DNA of 7,581 nt from an uncultured Altererythrobacter sp. (GCA_946886175.1 CAMPIA010000054.1:1-7581), one strand, 5' to 3'. Counted from the stretch's first letter, positions 1-6,842 are shown. Numbers and translations are program-made. The notes: a model not told the origin generated them from the letters alone.

Positions 1-400
1 TCGCGAAACCGAGCCCGGCCGAGATCGAGGTCGAGCTGTGCGCCGCGCCGAACGGGTCGTATTCGCTCTCGCTGCGCTTGGTGAAGCCCGACAGGCCGCC
101 CCCCTGGCGCAAGGTGCGGATGCGGTTCCGCCGTCCGGTGAGGATCTTGTGGGGGTAGGCCTGATGGCCCACATCCCAGATCAGCTTGTCCTCGGGCGTG
201 TCGAACACGTAGTGAATCGCCACGGTCAGCTCGACCACGCCGAGACCCGAGCCGAGGTGCCCGCCGGTGCTGCCGACCGCAGAGATCATCTCGTCGCGCA
301 ATTCGTCGGACAACTGGCGCAACTGGCCCTTGTCGAGCTGGCGGAGATCGTGCGGAGTGTCGACCGTGTCGAGTAGCGGCGTATCGGGACTTTGGCTCAT
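1..400 (-). CDS. dxs: 1-deoxy-D-xylulose-5-phosphate synthase, N-terminal part (runs off the left edge)
   Basis: DXS is a cytoplasmic, thiamine-diphosphate-dependent enzyme that condenses pyruvate with glyceraldehyde 3-phosphate to give DXP, the first step of the MEP isoprenoid pathway. Only about 133 of the family's usual ~640 residues are present. Translating back from the ATG at 400-398 gives [14 protein letters not shown], then three DXS signatures: [16 protein letters not shown] (about 46-61, with the family His at 48), [17 protein letters not shown] (75-91, His79) and [13 protein letters not shown] (about 120-132). The GDG cofactor motif lies outside the window, so the C-terminal domains cannot be judged. 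The gene follows zur on the same strand after 78 nt. No convincing Shine-Dalgarno precedes the ATG. Upstream lie a possible promoter that would give a nearly leaderless mRNA and three phased GTGAG repeats. Identity is very secure; regulation is inference. Confidence 0.96.
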   Translation of the reverse strand, partial: MSQSPDTPLLDTVDTPHDLRQLDKGQLRQLSDELRDEMISAVGSTGGHLGSGLGVVELTVAIHYVFDTPEDKLIWDVGHQAYPHKILTGRRNRIRTLRQGGGLSGFTKRSESEYDPFGAAHSSTSISAGLGFA

Positions 401-407
401 GGGCAAA

Positions 408-436
408 GCTCTACACCGGCGAAACGGGACTGTCGA
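408..436 (-). promoter_or_regulatory. Candidate dxs promoter (weak match)
   Basis: On the minus strand TCGACA (436-431) is five of six to the sigma-70 -35 consensus. It is followed after exactly 17 nt by TAGAGC (413-408), only three of six to the -10 consensus. Transcription from it would start within a few bases of the dxs ATG, giving a leaderless or nearly leaderless message. That would fit the lack of a visible ribosome binding site. Such a weak pair can occur by chance. Confidence 0.2.
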
Positions 437-446
437 TGAACGGCGC

Positions 447-473
447 GTGAGATCGCCGTGAGCAATTGGTGAG
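447..473. repeat. Three GTGAG elements in 11-bp phase upstream of dxs
   Basis: GTGAG occurs at 447-451, 458-462 and 469-473, so the copies start exactly 11 bp apart and fall on one face of the helix. On the dxs-sense strand they read CTCAC-N6-CTCAC-N6-CTCAC. They lie in the 78-nt gap between zur and dxs, just upstream of the candidate dxs promoter. The spacers differ between copies, so this is not a simple duplicated unit. A short 6-bp stem (440-445 with 454-459, 8-nt loop) overlaps the same stretch but has no T-tract, so it is not a convincing zur terminator. Function is unknown; a phased protein-binding site is one possibility and chance is another. Confidence 0.35.
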
Positions 474-478
474 CGATT

Positions 479-949
479 TCAGCCCGCGCAGCTCTCGCAC
501 AGTCCGCGCACCTCGATGATCGGACGGCGCGTGGCGAACCCGCTCGCCTTCGCCACATTGCGCACCTCGCCCGAAACTGCATCGTCGTCGACGTGGGTGG
601 CCTCGCCGCATTCGTCGCACACGAGGAAGATGCAGTCGTGCTCGCAGCCCGGGTGCGTGTTGGCGAGGTAGGCGTTGGCGCTCTCGACCCGCATCGCGAG
701 GTTGTTCGCGACGAACAGGTCGAGAATGCGGTAGACGCTGTTGGGCGCCACCCGCTTGCCGCGGGTTCGCGAAAGGTTGTCCGCGATGTCGTAGGCAGAG
801 GCAGGGCGCTCGTGCTTCGCCAGTTCGTCGAACACCGATTCGCGCATCCCGGTCCACTGCTCGCCCGCCGCGACGAGCGCGTCGCGCGCGGCGGAGACGA
901 GACCCTTGCCGCTGTGTTCGTGGTGCGAATGATCGTGCTGGGTAGCCAT
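479..949 (-). CDS. zur: Fur-family transcriptional repressor, Zur (zinc uptake regulator) type
   Basis: This 156-residue protein is a cytoplasmic metal-sensing DNA-binding regulator. The winged-helix domain covers about residues 22-85, with APNSVYRILDLF (68-79) as the likely recognition region. The dimerisation and metal domain follows. Two CxxC pairs, Cys111/Cys114 (CDECG) and Cys151/Cys154 (GLCESC), form the usual structural zinc site. A His/Cys cluster (His99, Cys102, His104, Cys106) sits where the sensory zinc site is expected. From memory, RVESANAY, CDECG and GFAT...IIE..GLCESC resemble E. coli Zur more than Fur, PerR or Irr, so Zur is preferred. The N-terminus is unusually His-rich (HDHSHHEHSG, 5-14) and could bind metal. 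The start is the ATG at 949-947; no clear ribosome binding site is visible. The gene is 46 nt after msrA and 78 nt before dxs, with no znuABC transporter genes in the window. The Fur-family call is very secure; zinc specificity is good inference. Confidence 0.9.
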   Translation of the reverse strand: MATQHDHSHHEHSGKGLVSAARDALVAAGEQWTGMRESVFDELAKHERPASAYDIADNLSRTRGKRVAPNSVYRILDLFVANNLAMRVESANAYLANTHPGCEHDCIFLVCDECGEATHVDDDAVSGEVRNVAKASGFATRRPIIEVRGLCESCAG

Positions 950-995
950 GTCAGGCGATATAGCGACTGGCGGGGGCAGGCGCTACTGCGGGCCG

Positions 996-1673
996 CTAGC
1001 CGCGCTCGAAGCTGGCACTGTAATGCGCGGGGTAGAGGCGCTTGAGCGCGGCGACCTTGGGCGCGTCCCAGCGCACGATGTAGCCGTGCCGGGGGTTCTT
1101 GGCGGCGAAATCCTGATGGTAGTCTTCGGCCTTGTAGAACTTCCGGTAGCTCTCGATCTCGGTCACGATCGGGCCGCCCCATTTGCCAGAGGCTTCCATC
1201 TGCTTCAGATAGGCGGCGGCGACCGCGCGCTGCTCCTTGTTCAGCGGCACGAGCGCGGCGCGGTACTGGCTGCCGACGTCGGGACCCTGGCGGTTGCGCA
1301 GGGTCGGGTCGGCGCCGACCGAGAAGAACACGCGCAGCAACTGGTCGTAGCGCACGACATCGGGGTCGTAGACCACGCGCACGGCTTCGGCATGGCCGGT
1401 CACGCCGCTGTTGGTCGCCTTGTAATTGGCGGTCGCCGCGTTGCCGCCGTGATAGCCGGCGACCGCGCTCTTCACGCCCTTCACATGGCTGAAAACCGCC
1501 TCGATGCCCCAGAAGCAGCCGCCCGCGAACACCGCGGTCTGGAGCCCATCGCCTTCCTTGGCGATGCGCTCGGCTGCGGGGGCCTCGACCACGCTCTCGG
1601 AGGCGACGGCGGGCTGCTGGCAGGCGCTGAGCGAGAGAGAGACCGCGGCCACGAGGGCCGAAGCGCGTCTCAC
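996..1673 (-). CDS. msrA: Peptide methionine-(S)-sulfoxide reductase MsrA, predicted lipoprotein, single catalytic cysteine
   Basis: MsrA reduces methionine-S-sulfoxide in proteins back to methionine. This 225-residue copy starts with a signal peptide (MRR, a hydrophobic stretch 6-16) and lipobox LSAC, with the lipidated Cys at 18. It is therefore probably anchored to a membrane facing the periplasm and repairs envelope proteins. The catalytic motif GGCFWG is at 51-56 (Cys53). Further family blocks are TGHAEAVRV (92-100), [12 protein letters not shown] (127-138) and NPRHGYIV (193-200). Cys53 is the only cysteine in the mature protein besides the lipid-bearing one, so the usual C-terminal resolving cysteines are absent. 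The family's usual HDPT reads ADPT here (Ala121), and QYRS reads QYRA. The start is GTG at 1673-1671, overlapping the stop of the upstream small gene in the sequence GTGA, which suggests translational coupling. This start gives a complete lipoprotein signal. Identity is very secure; lipidation is likely. Confidence 0.95.
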   Translation of the reverse strand: MRRASALVAAVSLSLSACQQPAVASESVVEAPAAERIAKEGDGLQTAVFAGGCFWGIEAVFSHVKGVKSAVAGYHGGNAATANYKATNSGVTGHAEAVRVVYDPDVVRYDQLLRVFFSVGADPTLRNRQGPDVGSQYRAALVPLNKEQRAVAAAYLKQMEASGKWGGPIVTEIESYRKFYKAEDYHQDFAAKNPRHGYIVRWDAPKVAALKRLYPAHYSASFERG

Positions 1674-1807
1674 TTGACGGAAGCCGCCTCGGCCGCGGGG
1701 ATCACCGCGCCGATGATGTCGGGAGAGGCCTGAAGCGCGACGAGCACCGCGCCCGCGGCAAAGCCGATGGCGAAGTTGCGGAAAAGCTCGGTCTTGAAAA
1801 TGCGCAT
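1670..1807 (-). CDS. Small membrane peptide (45 residues), coupled to msrA
   Basis: I do not recognise a named family. From the ATG at 1807-1805 it encodes 45 residues: a short basic N-terminus ([11 protein letters not shown]), a hydrophobic segment of about 15 residues ([15 protein letters not shown], 12-26), a second mildly hydrophobic stretch (IIGAVIPA, 31-38) and an Ala-rich tail ending in SVK. It could be a single-pass inner-membrane peptide. Alternatively it could be a small exported peptide, since AEA near residues 39-41 could serve as a signal peptidase site, though almost nothing would remain. The start was chosen because a purine-rich stretch (GAGAAAGATAAG) lies just upstream. The frame stays open to 1885, but the extra residues ([17 protein letters not shown]) look like translated intergenic DNA. 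The TGA overlaps the msrA GTG by 4 nt, tying it to msrA. That it is a real gene is inferred from this overlap and its membrane-peptide character. Confidence 0.6.
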   Translation of the reverse strand: MRIFKTELFRNFAIGFAAGAVLVALQASPDIIGAVIPAAEAASVK

Positions 1808-1935
1808 GGTCTTATCTTTCTCGTTGCGGGACCATGTGGGTACGCGATCGGCGCTTGCAACCGCCTTAATGCGAACGATGCGCAAGGTTCAGGTTGGCCC
1901 GTCCAACCGCGCCGCGCGGTCGACGAACGGCGGCG
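1808..1935 (-). promoter_or_regulatory. 128-nt intergenic region purH to small gene/msrA, with a short inverted repeat
   Basis: This is the largest gap within the minus-strand gene run, so it is the likeliest place for a separate promoter for the small gene-msrA pair. It holds a perfect 6-bp inverted repeat, GGTTGG-CCCGT-CCAACC, at 1892-1908. No T-tract follows on the minus strand, so it is not a good intrinsic terminator; it could be an operator or a weak purH 3' hairpin. I could not find a convincing -35/-10 pair. The only 17-nt-spaced candidate I found (TTGCAA then ACATGG) has a poor -10. Confidence 0.3.
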
Positions 1936-3525
1936 TCAGTGCCGGAAGTGGCGCATTCCGGTGAACACCATCGCCAGGCCCGCCGCGTTCGCAGCCGCGA
2001 TCACTTCGTCGTCGCGAATCGAGCCGCCGGGCTGGATCACCGCGGTCGCGCCCGCCTCGGCCGCAGCGAGCAAGCCGTCGGCGAAGGGGAAGAACGCGTC
2101 CGAAGCGACCGCGCTGCCCGCTGTGCGCGGTGCGTCCCAGCCATGCTTCTCCGCCGCTTCGGCCGCCTTCATCGCGGCGATGCGGCTCGAATCGCGGCGG
2201 TTCATCTGCCCCGCGCCGATGCCTGCGGTCGCGCCGTCCTTCGCATAGACGATCGCGTTCGACTTGACGTGGCGGGCGACGGTCCAGGCGAACAGGCAGT
2301 CCGCCAGTTCGCGTGTCGTGGGCGCGCGGTCGGTGACGACCTTCAATTCGTCGGCCGAGATCGCGGCGCTGTCGCGGTCCTGCACCAGAATGCCGCCCGC
2401 GATCACCGCCATGGTCTGGCCCGGACGGCGCGGGTCGGGCAGATCCCCGGTCAGCAACAGGCGCAGGTTCTTCTTCCTGGCGAAGGCGGCGCGGGCCGCC
2501 TCGTCCGCGCCGGGCGCGACGACCACTTCGGTGAAGATGGCGCAGATCGCCTCGGCGGTCGGGCCGTCGAGCGCGACGTTGGTGGCGACGATGCCGCCGA
2601 ACGCCGAGACGTCGTCGCACGCCAGCGCCGCCTGCCACGCGCCGAGCAGACTGTCCGCCTGCGCGACGCCGCACGGATTGGCGTGCTTGACGATCACCAC
2701 CGCGGGGGGCTGGCCGCGGAACTCGGCCGCCAGCTCGAGCGCGGCGGCGGCGTCGTTGTAGTTGTTGTAGCTCAGTTCCTTGCCCTGCACCTGCTCGGCC
2801 TGCGGCAGACCCTGGGTATGCGGGCCGGCGGGCAGGTAGAGCGCGGCCTCCTGATGCGGGTTCTCGCCGTAGCGCAGCGTGCCCGCGAGCTTGCGCGTGG
2901 TGCTGACGACGGGCGGGAACTTCTGCCCCTGATCGGCGAAGGCGAACCACTGGCCGATCATCGAATCGTAGGCCGCGGTGGCAGCAAAGGCCTTGGCAGC
3001 CATCGTCTTGCGGAACTCGAGCGTGGTCGCGCCGTCGTTCCCCGCCAGTTCTTCCAGCAGATCGTCGTAATCGGCCGGATCGGTTACGATCGTGACAAAT
3101 CGGTGATTTTTCGCCGCCGAGCGAACCATGCTGGGCCCGCCGATGTCGATGTTCTCGATCACCTCGTCGCGGTCGGCGCCGCGCGCGACGGTTTCCTCGA
3201 ACGGGTAGAGATTGACCACCACCAGGTCGATCGCGCCGATCTCGTGCGCCTCCATTGCCGCAGCATGCTCGGGGTTGTCGCGCACCGCCAGCAGCCCGCC
3301 GTGGACCATCGGGTGGAGCGTCTTCACCCGCCCGTCCATCATCTCGGGAAAGCCGGTCAGATCGGATACGTCGCGCACCGTCAGCCCCGCCTCGCGCAGG
3401 GCGCGCGCGGTGCCGCCGGTCGAGACGAGCTCGACCCCACCCTTGGCGAGCCGCGCGCCGAGGTCCAGCAAACCGTCCTTGTCGGACACCGACAGCAGCG
3501 CCCGCTTGATCGTCACGTCGGTCAC
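1936..3525 (-). CDS. purH: Bifunctional AICAR formyltransferase / IMP cyclohydrolase PurH
   Basis: PurH carries out the last two steps of de novo IMP synthesis in the cytoplasm: formylation of AICAR with 10-formyl-THF, then ring closure to IMP. The product is 529 residues, the normal family length. The N-terminal MGS-like cyclohydrolase domain (about 1-140) shows STGGTA (35-40), DGRVKTLHP (64-72) and NIDIGGP (125-131). The formyltransferase domain (about 140-529) shows RYGENPHQ (218-225), the catalytic KHANPCG (280-286; Lys280/His281 match the paired catalytic Lys-His of the family), SAFGG (307-311) and SDAFFPF (475-481). The start is GTG at 3525-3523, 7 nt after the heparinase-like stop. The purine-rich GGGATAAG spanning that stop could serve as its ribosome binding site. 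No alternative ATG gives a better N-terminus, since [10 protein letters not shown] sits immediately after it as in the family. No truncation or missing motif is seen. Confidence 0.98.
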   Translation of the reverse strand: MTDVTIKRALLSVSDKDGLLDLGARLAKGGVELVSTGGTARALREAGLTVRDVSDLTGFPEMMDGRVKTLHPMVHGGLLAVRDNPEHAAAMEAHEIGAIDLVVVNLYPFEETVARGADRDEVIENIDIGGPSMVRSAAKNHRFVTIVTDPADYDDLLEELAGNDGATTLEFRKTMAAKAFAATAAYDSMIGQWFAFADQGQKFPPVVSTTRKLAGTLRYGENPHQEAALYLPAGPHTQGLPQAEQVQGKELSYNNYNDAAAALELAAEFRGQPPAVVIVKHANPCGVAQADSLLGAWQAALACDDVSAFGGIVATNVALDGPTAEAICAIFTEVVVAPGADEAARAAFARKKNLRLLLTGDLPDPRRPGQTMAVIAGGILVQDRDSAAISADELKVVTDRAPTTRELADCLFAWTVARHVKSNAIVYAKDGATAGIGAGQMNRRDSSRIAAMKAAEAAEKHGWDAPRTAGSAVASDAFFPFADGLLAAAEAGATAVIQPGGSIRDDEVIAAANAAGLAMVFTGMRHFRH

Positions 3526-3532
3526 TCGAAAC

Positions 3533-5425
3533 TTATCCCATCTTCTTGAGCAGCCAGGAGAAACTCCCTCCGCTGCGCGATGTCATCCCCTGGATGACCA
3601 GTTGCTCGATCGGCTGCGGTCGGCCCTGGCCGTCGATCCACAGGCTTTCCTCGATCGACAGCTCGCCGCCCCTGTCGTCACCCTGAGGGATGCGGAACTG
3701 CCAGAAGCTGCCATCGGCCAGCGCGAGCCCTGCGCCCTGCCGGTCGTCCGCCAGCCGCGCCTCGACGCCCGGGCCGAGGTGGAAGCGAATCGCGAACCCG
3801 ATCTTGCCGCGCTTGCCAGTCTTGCCGGCCGGCAGCAACACGTCTTCGCCGCGCAGTTCGTGGCCGTTGTCGCGCAGGATCAGAATCCGCCGATGGGTGA
3901 GGCCATGGCGCGGCGCGTAGCCATCGTGGCTCGCCTCGATCCGCGTCGCGCTGCCGCCGTTCAATTGCAGCATGCGGCGGTCGATCTCGACTTCGTTGAC
4001 GCCCTTGCCGAGCTTGCCGTGAAGCAGCACCGCGGTCGAATTCGTCTCGTCCAGCGTGAGCGTCGAATGCGCGGCGCTGGCGCGCAGCCCCTGCTCGATC
4101 CGTACCGGCACCTGCCCCCCGGCGAAGGCCGCGCCGCCGCAGTTGACCACGATGCGCTGCCCGTCCGCGGAAAACTCGAACGCCAGCGTCGAGGCGCAGC
4201 CCGCGCGCGCATGGCGCGGCAGCGGCGGCGGCGCAGCGTCGATCACCAGCACCGATTTGTGCGCTGCGACCCGCTGATAGCCCCACTGGCGCGCGTCCTT
4301 CAGCGGCCGCGCGCGGACCCGGCTCGCTTCGACCAGCGCGGCGACGCCATCGGCGCGCACCGCGCCCGCGCCCTGCCAGCTTCCCAGCCCGCCATCGCCG
4401 TGGAGCAGCGAGAGCAGCGGCGGCACGAGCAGTTGCAGCATCGTGCCGACGAAGGCCGGCGGTTCGCGCTTCACCGCTTCGTAGCACGCGCGCAGGTCGA
4501 TCAGCGCCGCGATCGCGTCCATCTGCGCCAGCGGACTGCGCGAGAGCACGCCTCCGTCCTCGGCGATCAGCTCGCCCAGCGCGCGCGCGAGCCCGGCTTC
4601 GGCGAAGAGCCTGCGCGGCTTGCCATCGGGCAGCAGCAGCCCGGCAGCGACGAGCGCGGCCCAGCCCATCGCCGCGCCGAGTCCGTCCTCTGCGCCGCCC
4701 ACCTTGCGGTCGAGCCAGCGCGCGGTCTCGGCGATCGCGGCGAGCGCCGTGCCGCGCAGCGCCGTCCCTTCGCCCGACAGGATCAGCGGCGCGAACACCA
4801 GCCAGTTGCGCAGCCGGTGCCCGACGTGCTCGACGCTCCAGGCGGGCCCCTTGCCCGAAGCCTTGCCCTGCGCGGGGTTGGCCTCGAGCCAGGCGCGCAG
4901 CACGCGTTCGGCGGTCGCCACGCATTGCTCGCGCGGCGCGCTGGCGGCCAGATCGCGCAGCCAGCCGAACCCGTGCACCGCGCGCTCGAACGGCGGGGTC
5001 AGGCGCGCGACCGATTCGAATTCCATCTGCGCGATCGGCGCCTTGACCCCGTAGATCAGGAAATGCCCGGCGCGCAGCGCGACCCCCGCGGCGCGATCGC
5101 CCACGAGCGGGCTCTCGACCGTGCCGAGCAGGCGCGGCCTGGCCGCCTTGGCGAAGGGCGCGGTCAGCGTCGCACCAGACACGCCCATGCGATAGGCGAA
5201 CCGGATCAGCGCCTCGCCCGCGCCGAGCCGCGGCGCGCCGAGATCGGCGAGGACCAGCGACCGGCCCGGTTCGAGCACCTGCTCGCGCGCGCCGCCGCCC
5301 TCGGCCTCGCGTACCAGCGTTTCGCCGGCCTTGCGGAGCGGCAGCGCGGGCGCGTCGCGGAGGGCTCCGGCCCCGGCGTCGGCGCGGCGGGCGCCCGCAT
5401 CGGCCAGCGGCGCCGCGTCGGCCAT
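3533..5425 (-). CDS. Heparinase II/III-like protein (polysaccharide lyase fold), no visible signal peptide
   Basis: The 630-residue product resembles the heparinase II/III-like group common in alphaproteobacteria, whose substrate is generally unknown. The N-terminal half (about 130-390) is helical and fits the (alpha/alpha) toroid of these lyases, with [14 protein letters not shown] (203-216) and GSWQGAGAV (348-356). The C-terminal half (about 400-610) fits the heparinase II/III beta-sandwich domain: [16 protein letters not shown] (416-431), [13 protein letters not shown] (451-463), [15 protein letters not shown] (499-513), LRGEDVL (524-530), [11 protein letters not shown] (546-556) and IEESLW (591-596). 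His453, His500 and His511 are candidate active-site residues, but I cannot assign them. The first 30 residues are Ala/Asp/Arg-rich with no hydrophobic signal sequence, which is odd for a lyase and suggests a cytoplasmic location or export by another route. The ATG overlaps the rpe stop by one base (TGATG), and purH follows after 7 nt. The family call is good; lyase activity is inference. Confidence 0.85.
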   Translation of the reverse strand: MADAAPLADAGARRADAGAGALRDAPALPLRKAGETLVREAEGGGAREQVLEPGRSLVLADLGAPRLGAGEALIRFAYRMGVSGATLTAPFAKAARPRLLGTVESPLVGDRAAGVALRAGHFLIYGVKAPIAQMEFESVARLTPPFERAVHGFGWLRDLAASAPREQCVATAERVLRAWLEANPAQGKASGKGPAWSVEHVGHRLRNWLVFAPLILSGEGTALRGTALAAIAETARWLDRKVGGAEDGLGAAMGWAALVAAGLLLPDGKPRRLFAEAGLARALGELIAEDGGVLSRSPLAQMDAIAALIDLRACYEAVKREPPAFVGTMLQLLVPPLLSLLHGDGGLGSWQGAGAVRADGVAALVEASRVRARPLKDARQWGYQRVAAHKSVLVIDAAPPPLPRHARAGCASTLAFEFSADGQRIVVNCGGAAFAGGQVPVRIEQGLRASAAHSTLTLDETNSTAVLLHGKLGKGVNEVEIDRRMLQLNGGSATRIEASHDGYAPRHGLTHRRILILRDNGHELRGEDVLLPAGKTGKRGKIGFAIRFHLGPGVEARLADDRQGAGLALADGSFWQFRIPQGDDRGGELSIEESLWIDGQGRPQPIEQLVIQGMTSRSGGSFSWLLKKMG

Positions 5426-6087
5426 CAGTCGTTGCCTCGCAGCATAGCGATGTTCGCCGCGTAATGCTCGGGCCCGCCCTTGAAGGTCGCCGAACCCGCG
5501 ACCAGCACGTCGGCCCCGGCCTCGACGCAGCGCCGCGCGGTCTCCACGTTCACGCCGCCGTCGACCTCGAGACGAATCTCGCGCCCGGTGGCGTCGATCA
5601 TCCGGCGGATCGCCGCGACCTTGCGCACCTGGCTGTCGATGAAGCTCTGCCCGCCGAATCCGGGGTTCACGCTCATCACCAGCACCAGATCGGCGAGATC
5701 GAGCAGGTATTCGAGCGCTTCGGGCGGCGTGCCGGGGTTGAGCACGACACCGGCCTTCTTGCCGAGCGCGCGGATCGCCTGGAGCGTGCGGTGGATGTGC
5801 GGCCCGGCTTCGGGATGAACGGTGATCACATCGGCCCCGGCCTCCGCGAAATCCTCGAGGTAGGCGTCGACCGGCGAGATCATCAGGTGCACGTCGAACG
5901 GCTTGTCGGTGTGCGGGCGCAGCGCCTTCACCACGGCCGGGCCGATGGTGATATTGGGCACGTAATGCCCGTCCATCACGTCGATATGGATCCAGTCCGC
6001 GCCCGCGGCGTCGATCGCGCGCACTTCCTCGCCGAGCCGGGCGAAGTCGGCGGAAAGGATGGAAGGGGAAATGAGCGGGGCGGCCAT
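5425..6087 (-). CDS. rpe: Ribulose-phosphate 3-epimerase
   Basis: Rpe is a cytoplasmic TIM-barrel metalloenzyme that interconverts D-ribulose 5-phosphate and D-xylulose 5-phosphate in the pentose phosphate (and Calvin) pathway. The 220-residue length is typical. It begins with the family's SPSILSADF (7-15). The metal and acid/base residues are visible: His34 and Asp36 in [14 protein letters not shown] (32-45), His67 in FDVHLM (64-69), and Asp176 in EVDGGVN (174-180). The phosphate-binding loops [10 protein letters not shown] (138-147) and VAGSATF are also present. The start is the ATG at 6087-6085; no strong ribosome binding site or promoter is obvious upstream. It is the first gene of the probable rpe / heparinase-like / purH transcript and is divergent from the DUF2141 gene. 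There are no RuBisCO or other Calvin genes in the window, so a general pentose-phosphate role is the simpler reading. Confidence 0.97.
   Translation of the reverse strand: MAAPLISPSILSADFARLGEEVRAIDAAGADWIHIDVMDGHYVPNITIGPAVVKALRPHTDKPFDVHLMISPVDAYLEDFAEAGADVITVHPEAGPHIHRTLQAIRALGKKAGVVLNPGTPPEALEYLLDLADLVLVMSVNPGFGGQSFIDSQVRKVAAIRRMIDATGREIRLEVDGGVNVETARRCVEAGADVLVAGSATFKGGPEHYAANIAMLRGND
5435..5438 (-). promoter_or_regulatory. Shine-Dalgarno for the heparinase-like gene, inside rpe
   Basis: GAGG on the minus strand lies in the last codons of rpe, 9 nt before the ATG at 5425-5423. This spacing supports that start for the heparinase-like gene despite its unusual low-complexity N-terminus. 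With the TGATG stop/start overlap it points to translational coupling to rpe. Confidence 0.5.
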
Positions 6088-6329
6088 GGTCGATCGCGAA
6101 GCTGTGTCAGGTGTCCCCGCCTAGGCACTCTACCGAATCGCGACAAGCGTGCGGCGGGCCTTTTCCACACCGCGCCGTCGAGCGGCCCAAAACCCGGGTT
6201 CAGCGGCAATTCAGGGCGTCGGCGCCATCTCGTCCCCGCATTCACGGAACGCGTCGCGGCGATATGCTACATCGCTTCGGGCGAATCGCGGTTCCATCCC
6301 CCCTTGGCAACGATGGATTGTTCGAGATC
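6088..6329. promoter_or_regulatory. Divergent intergenic region between rpe and the DUF2141 gene
   Basis: This 242-nt non-coding gap must carry the promoters of both divergent genes. Facing right, a plausible promoter is present (listed separately). Facing left toward rpe I found no clear -35/-10 pair. A perfect 10-bp palindrome, AACCCGGGTT, lies at 6191-6200. Reading frames crossing the gap have no family resemblance. I see no RNA gene or riboswitch in it. Confidence 0.5.
6241..6269 (+). promoter_or_regulatory. Candidate promoter for the DUF2141 gene
   Basis: TTCACG (6241-6246) and TATGCT (6264-6269) each match the sigma-70 -35 and -10 consensus at four of six positions and are separated by exactly 17 nt. 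Transcription would start near 6276, leaving a leader of roughly 50 nt before the ATG at 6330. The match is moderate and untested. Confidence 0.35.
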
Positions 6330-6827
6330 ATGACCTTGAAGACAACGCTAAGACTGGCGACCGGAGCCGCGCTGACCGCGGGCCTGTTCGCGAGCCTGCC
6401 GGCGAACGCCTATCGCCAGGAGATTTCCAACGACCTTTCCCGGTGCGGCCCGGGCGACGGCCCCGCGGTCAAGGTGACGGTGCGCGGAATCAAGAGTTCG
6501 AGCGGCACGATGCGCGTGCAGACTTATCGCGGAACCGACAGCGACTGGCTCGAGACGGGCCGCTGGCTCCACCGGGTCGAGACGCCCGCACGGCGCGGCA
6601 CGATGACCTTCTGCCTGCCGGTGCCCGACGCGGGGACTTACGCCGTCGCGGTGCGCCATGACGTCAACGGCAACGGCGACACCGATTTGACCGAGGACGG
6701 CGGCGGCATGTCGAACGATCCGAGCATCAACATCTTCAATCTCGGCAAGCCCAGCTACAAGAAGACCCGCTTCCCGGTCGGCGGCGCGCCCAAGGCGATC
6801 ACTATCAACATGAAGTACTGGGGCTGA
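6330..6827 (+). CDS. Exported DUF2141 family protein of unknown function
   Basis: This 165-residue protein has a clear Sec signal peptide: a basic start (MTLKTTLR), a hydrophobic core (about 9-22) and the cleavage motif ANA, so the mature protein should begin near Tyr28 and act in the periplasm or outside. The mature part looks like a small beta-sandwich. It carries the DUF2141 signature: AVAVRHDVNGNGDTD (105-119), then GMSNDP (126-131), a Phe-containing linker and a terminal beta strand (KAITINMKYWG). D111-x-N-x-N-G-D-x-D...E122 resembles an EF-hand-type calcium loop. Cys39 and Cys95 are the only cysteines in the mature protein and could form a disulfide. The start at 6330 was chosen because it places the signal peptide at the N-terminus. 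An in-frame ATG at 6263 would add 22 non-hydrophobic residues and overlaps the candidate -10. No strong ribosome binding site is seen. The molecular function of the family is not known to me. Confidence 0.88.
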   Translation: MTLKTTLRLATGAALTAGLFASLPANAYRQEISNDLSRCGPGDGPAVKVTVRGIKSSSGTMRVQTYRGTDSDWLETGRWLHRVETPARRGTMTFCLPVPDAGTYAVAVRHDVNGNGDTDLTEDGGGMSNDPSINIFNLGKPSYKKTRFPVGGAPKAITINMKYWG

Positions 6828-6842
6828 CGCCAGGCCGTCAGC
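6823..6842. terminator. Shared hairpin at the convergent gene ends (possible bidirectional terminator)
   Basis: GCTGACG (6823-6829), a 6-nt loop (CCAGGC) and CGTCAGC (6836-6842) form a perfect 7-bp stem. The plus-strand stop TGA (6825-6827) lies in one arm and the minus-strand stop (TCA at 6838-6840) in the other. Neither side is followed by a T-tract, so it would be a non-canonical terminator or an RNA 3'-end stabiliser. A second GC-rich stem (GCGCG 6841-6845 with CGCGC 6851-6855, 5-nt loop) abuts it inside the minus-strand gene. Confidence 0.45.

Noticed and set aside
950..995. AT-richer GCTATATCGC next to the zur start as a Zur operator.
   Set aside because: The half-sites do not form a good palindrome and do not resemble the AT-rich Zur boxes I know, so autoregulation cannot be claimed.
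1808..1885. A longer version of the small peptide starting at 1885 (71 residues).
   Set aside because: The added residues look like translated intergenic sequence, while a purine-rich site supports the start at 1807 and the hydrophobic segment then falls near the N-terminus.
1892..1908. Inverted repeat GGTTGG-CCCGT-CCAACC as an intrinsic terminator for purH.
   Set aside because: The stem is only 6 bp and no T-tract follows on the minus strand. It is kept only as a possible operator or weak hairpin.
1894..3549. A 551-codon plus-strand open frame opposite purH.
   Set aside because: Same reason: low-complexity Arg/Val/Gly-rich translation fully antisense to an unmistakable PurH with all its catalytic motifs.
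3212..5464. A long plus-strand open frame (750 codons) opposite the heparinase-like gene.
   Set aside because: Its translation is Arg/Ala/Gln-rich with no recognisable motif. Long antisense frames are expected opposite GC-rich genes with strong third-position GC bias. The minus strand carries clear family motifs.
6191..6200. Perfect palindrome AACCCGGGTT between rpe and the DUF2141 gene.
   Set aside because: Ten-base palindromes are common in GC-rich DNA. It has no partner copy in the window and no clear position relative to a promoter.
6111..6329. A longer N-terminus for the DUF2141 protein, from frame opening at 6111 or the ATG at 6263.
   Set aside because: It would bury the signal peptide inside the protein, and the added residues show no coding character.
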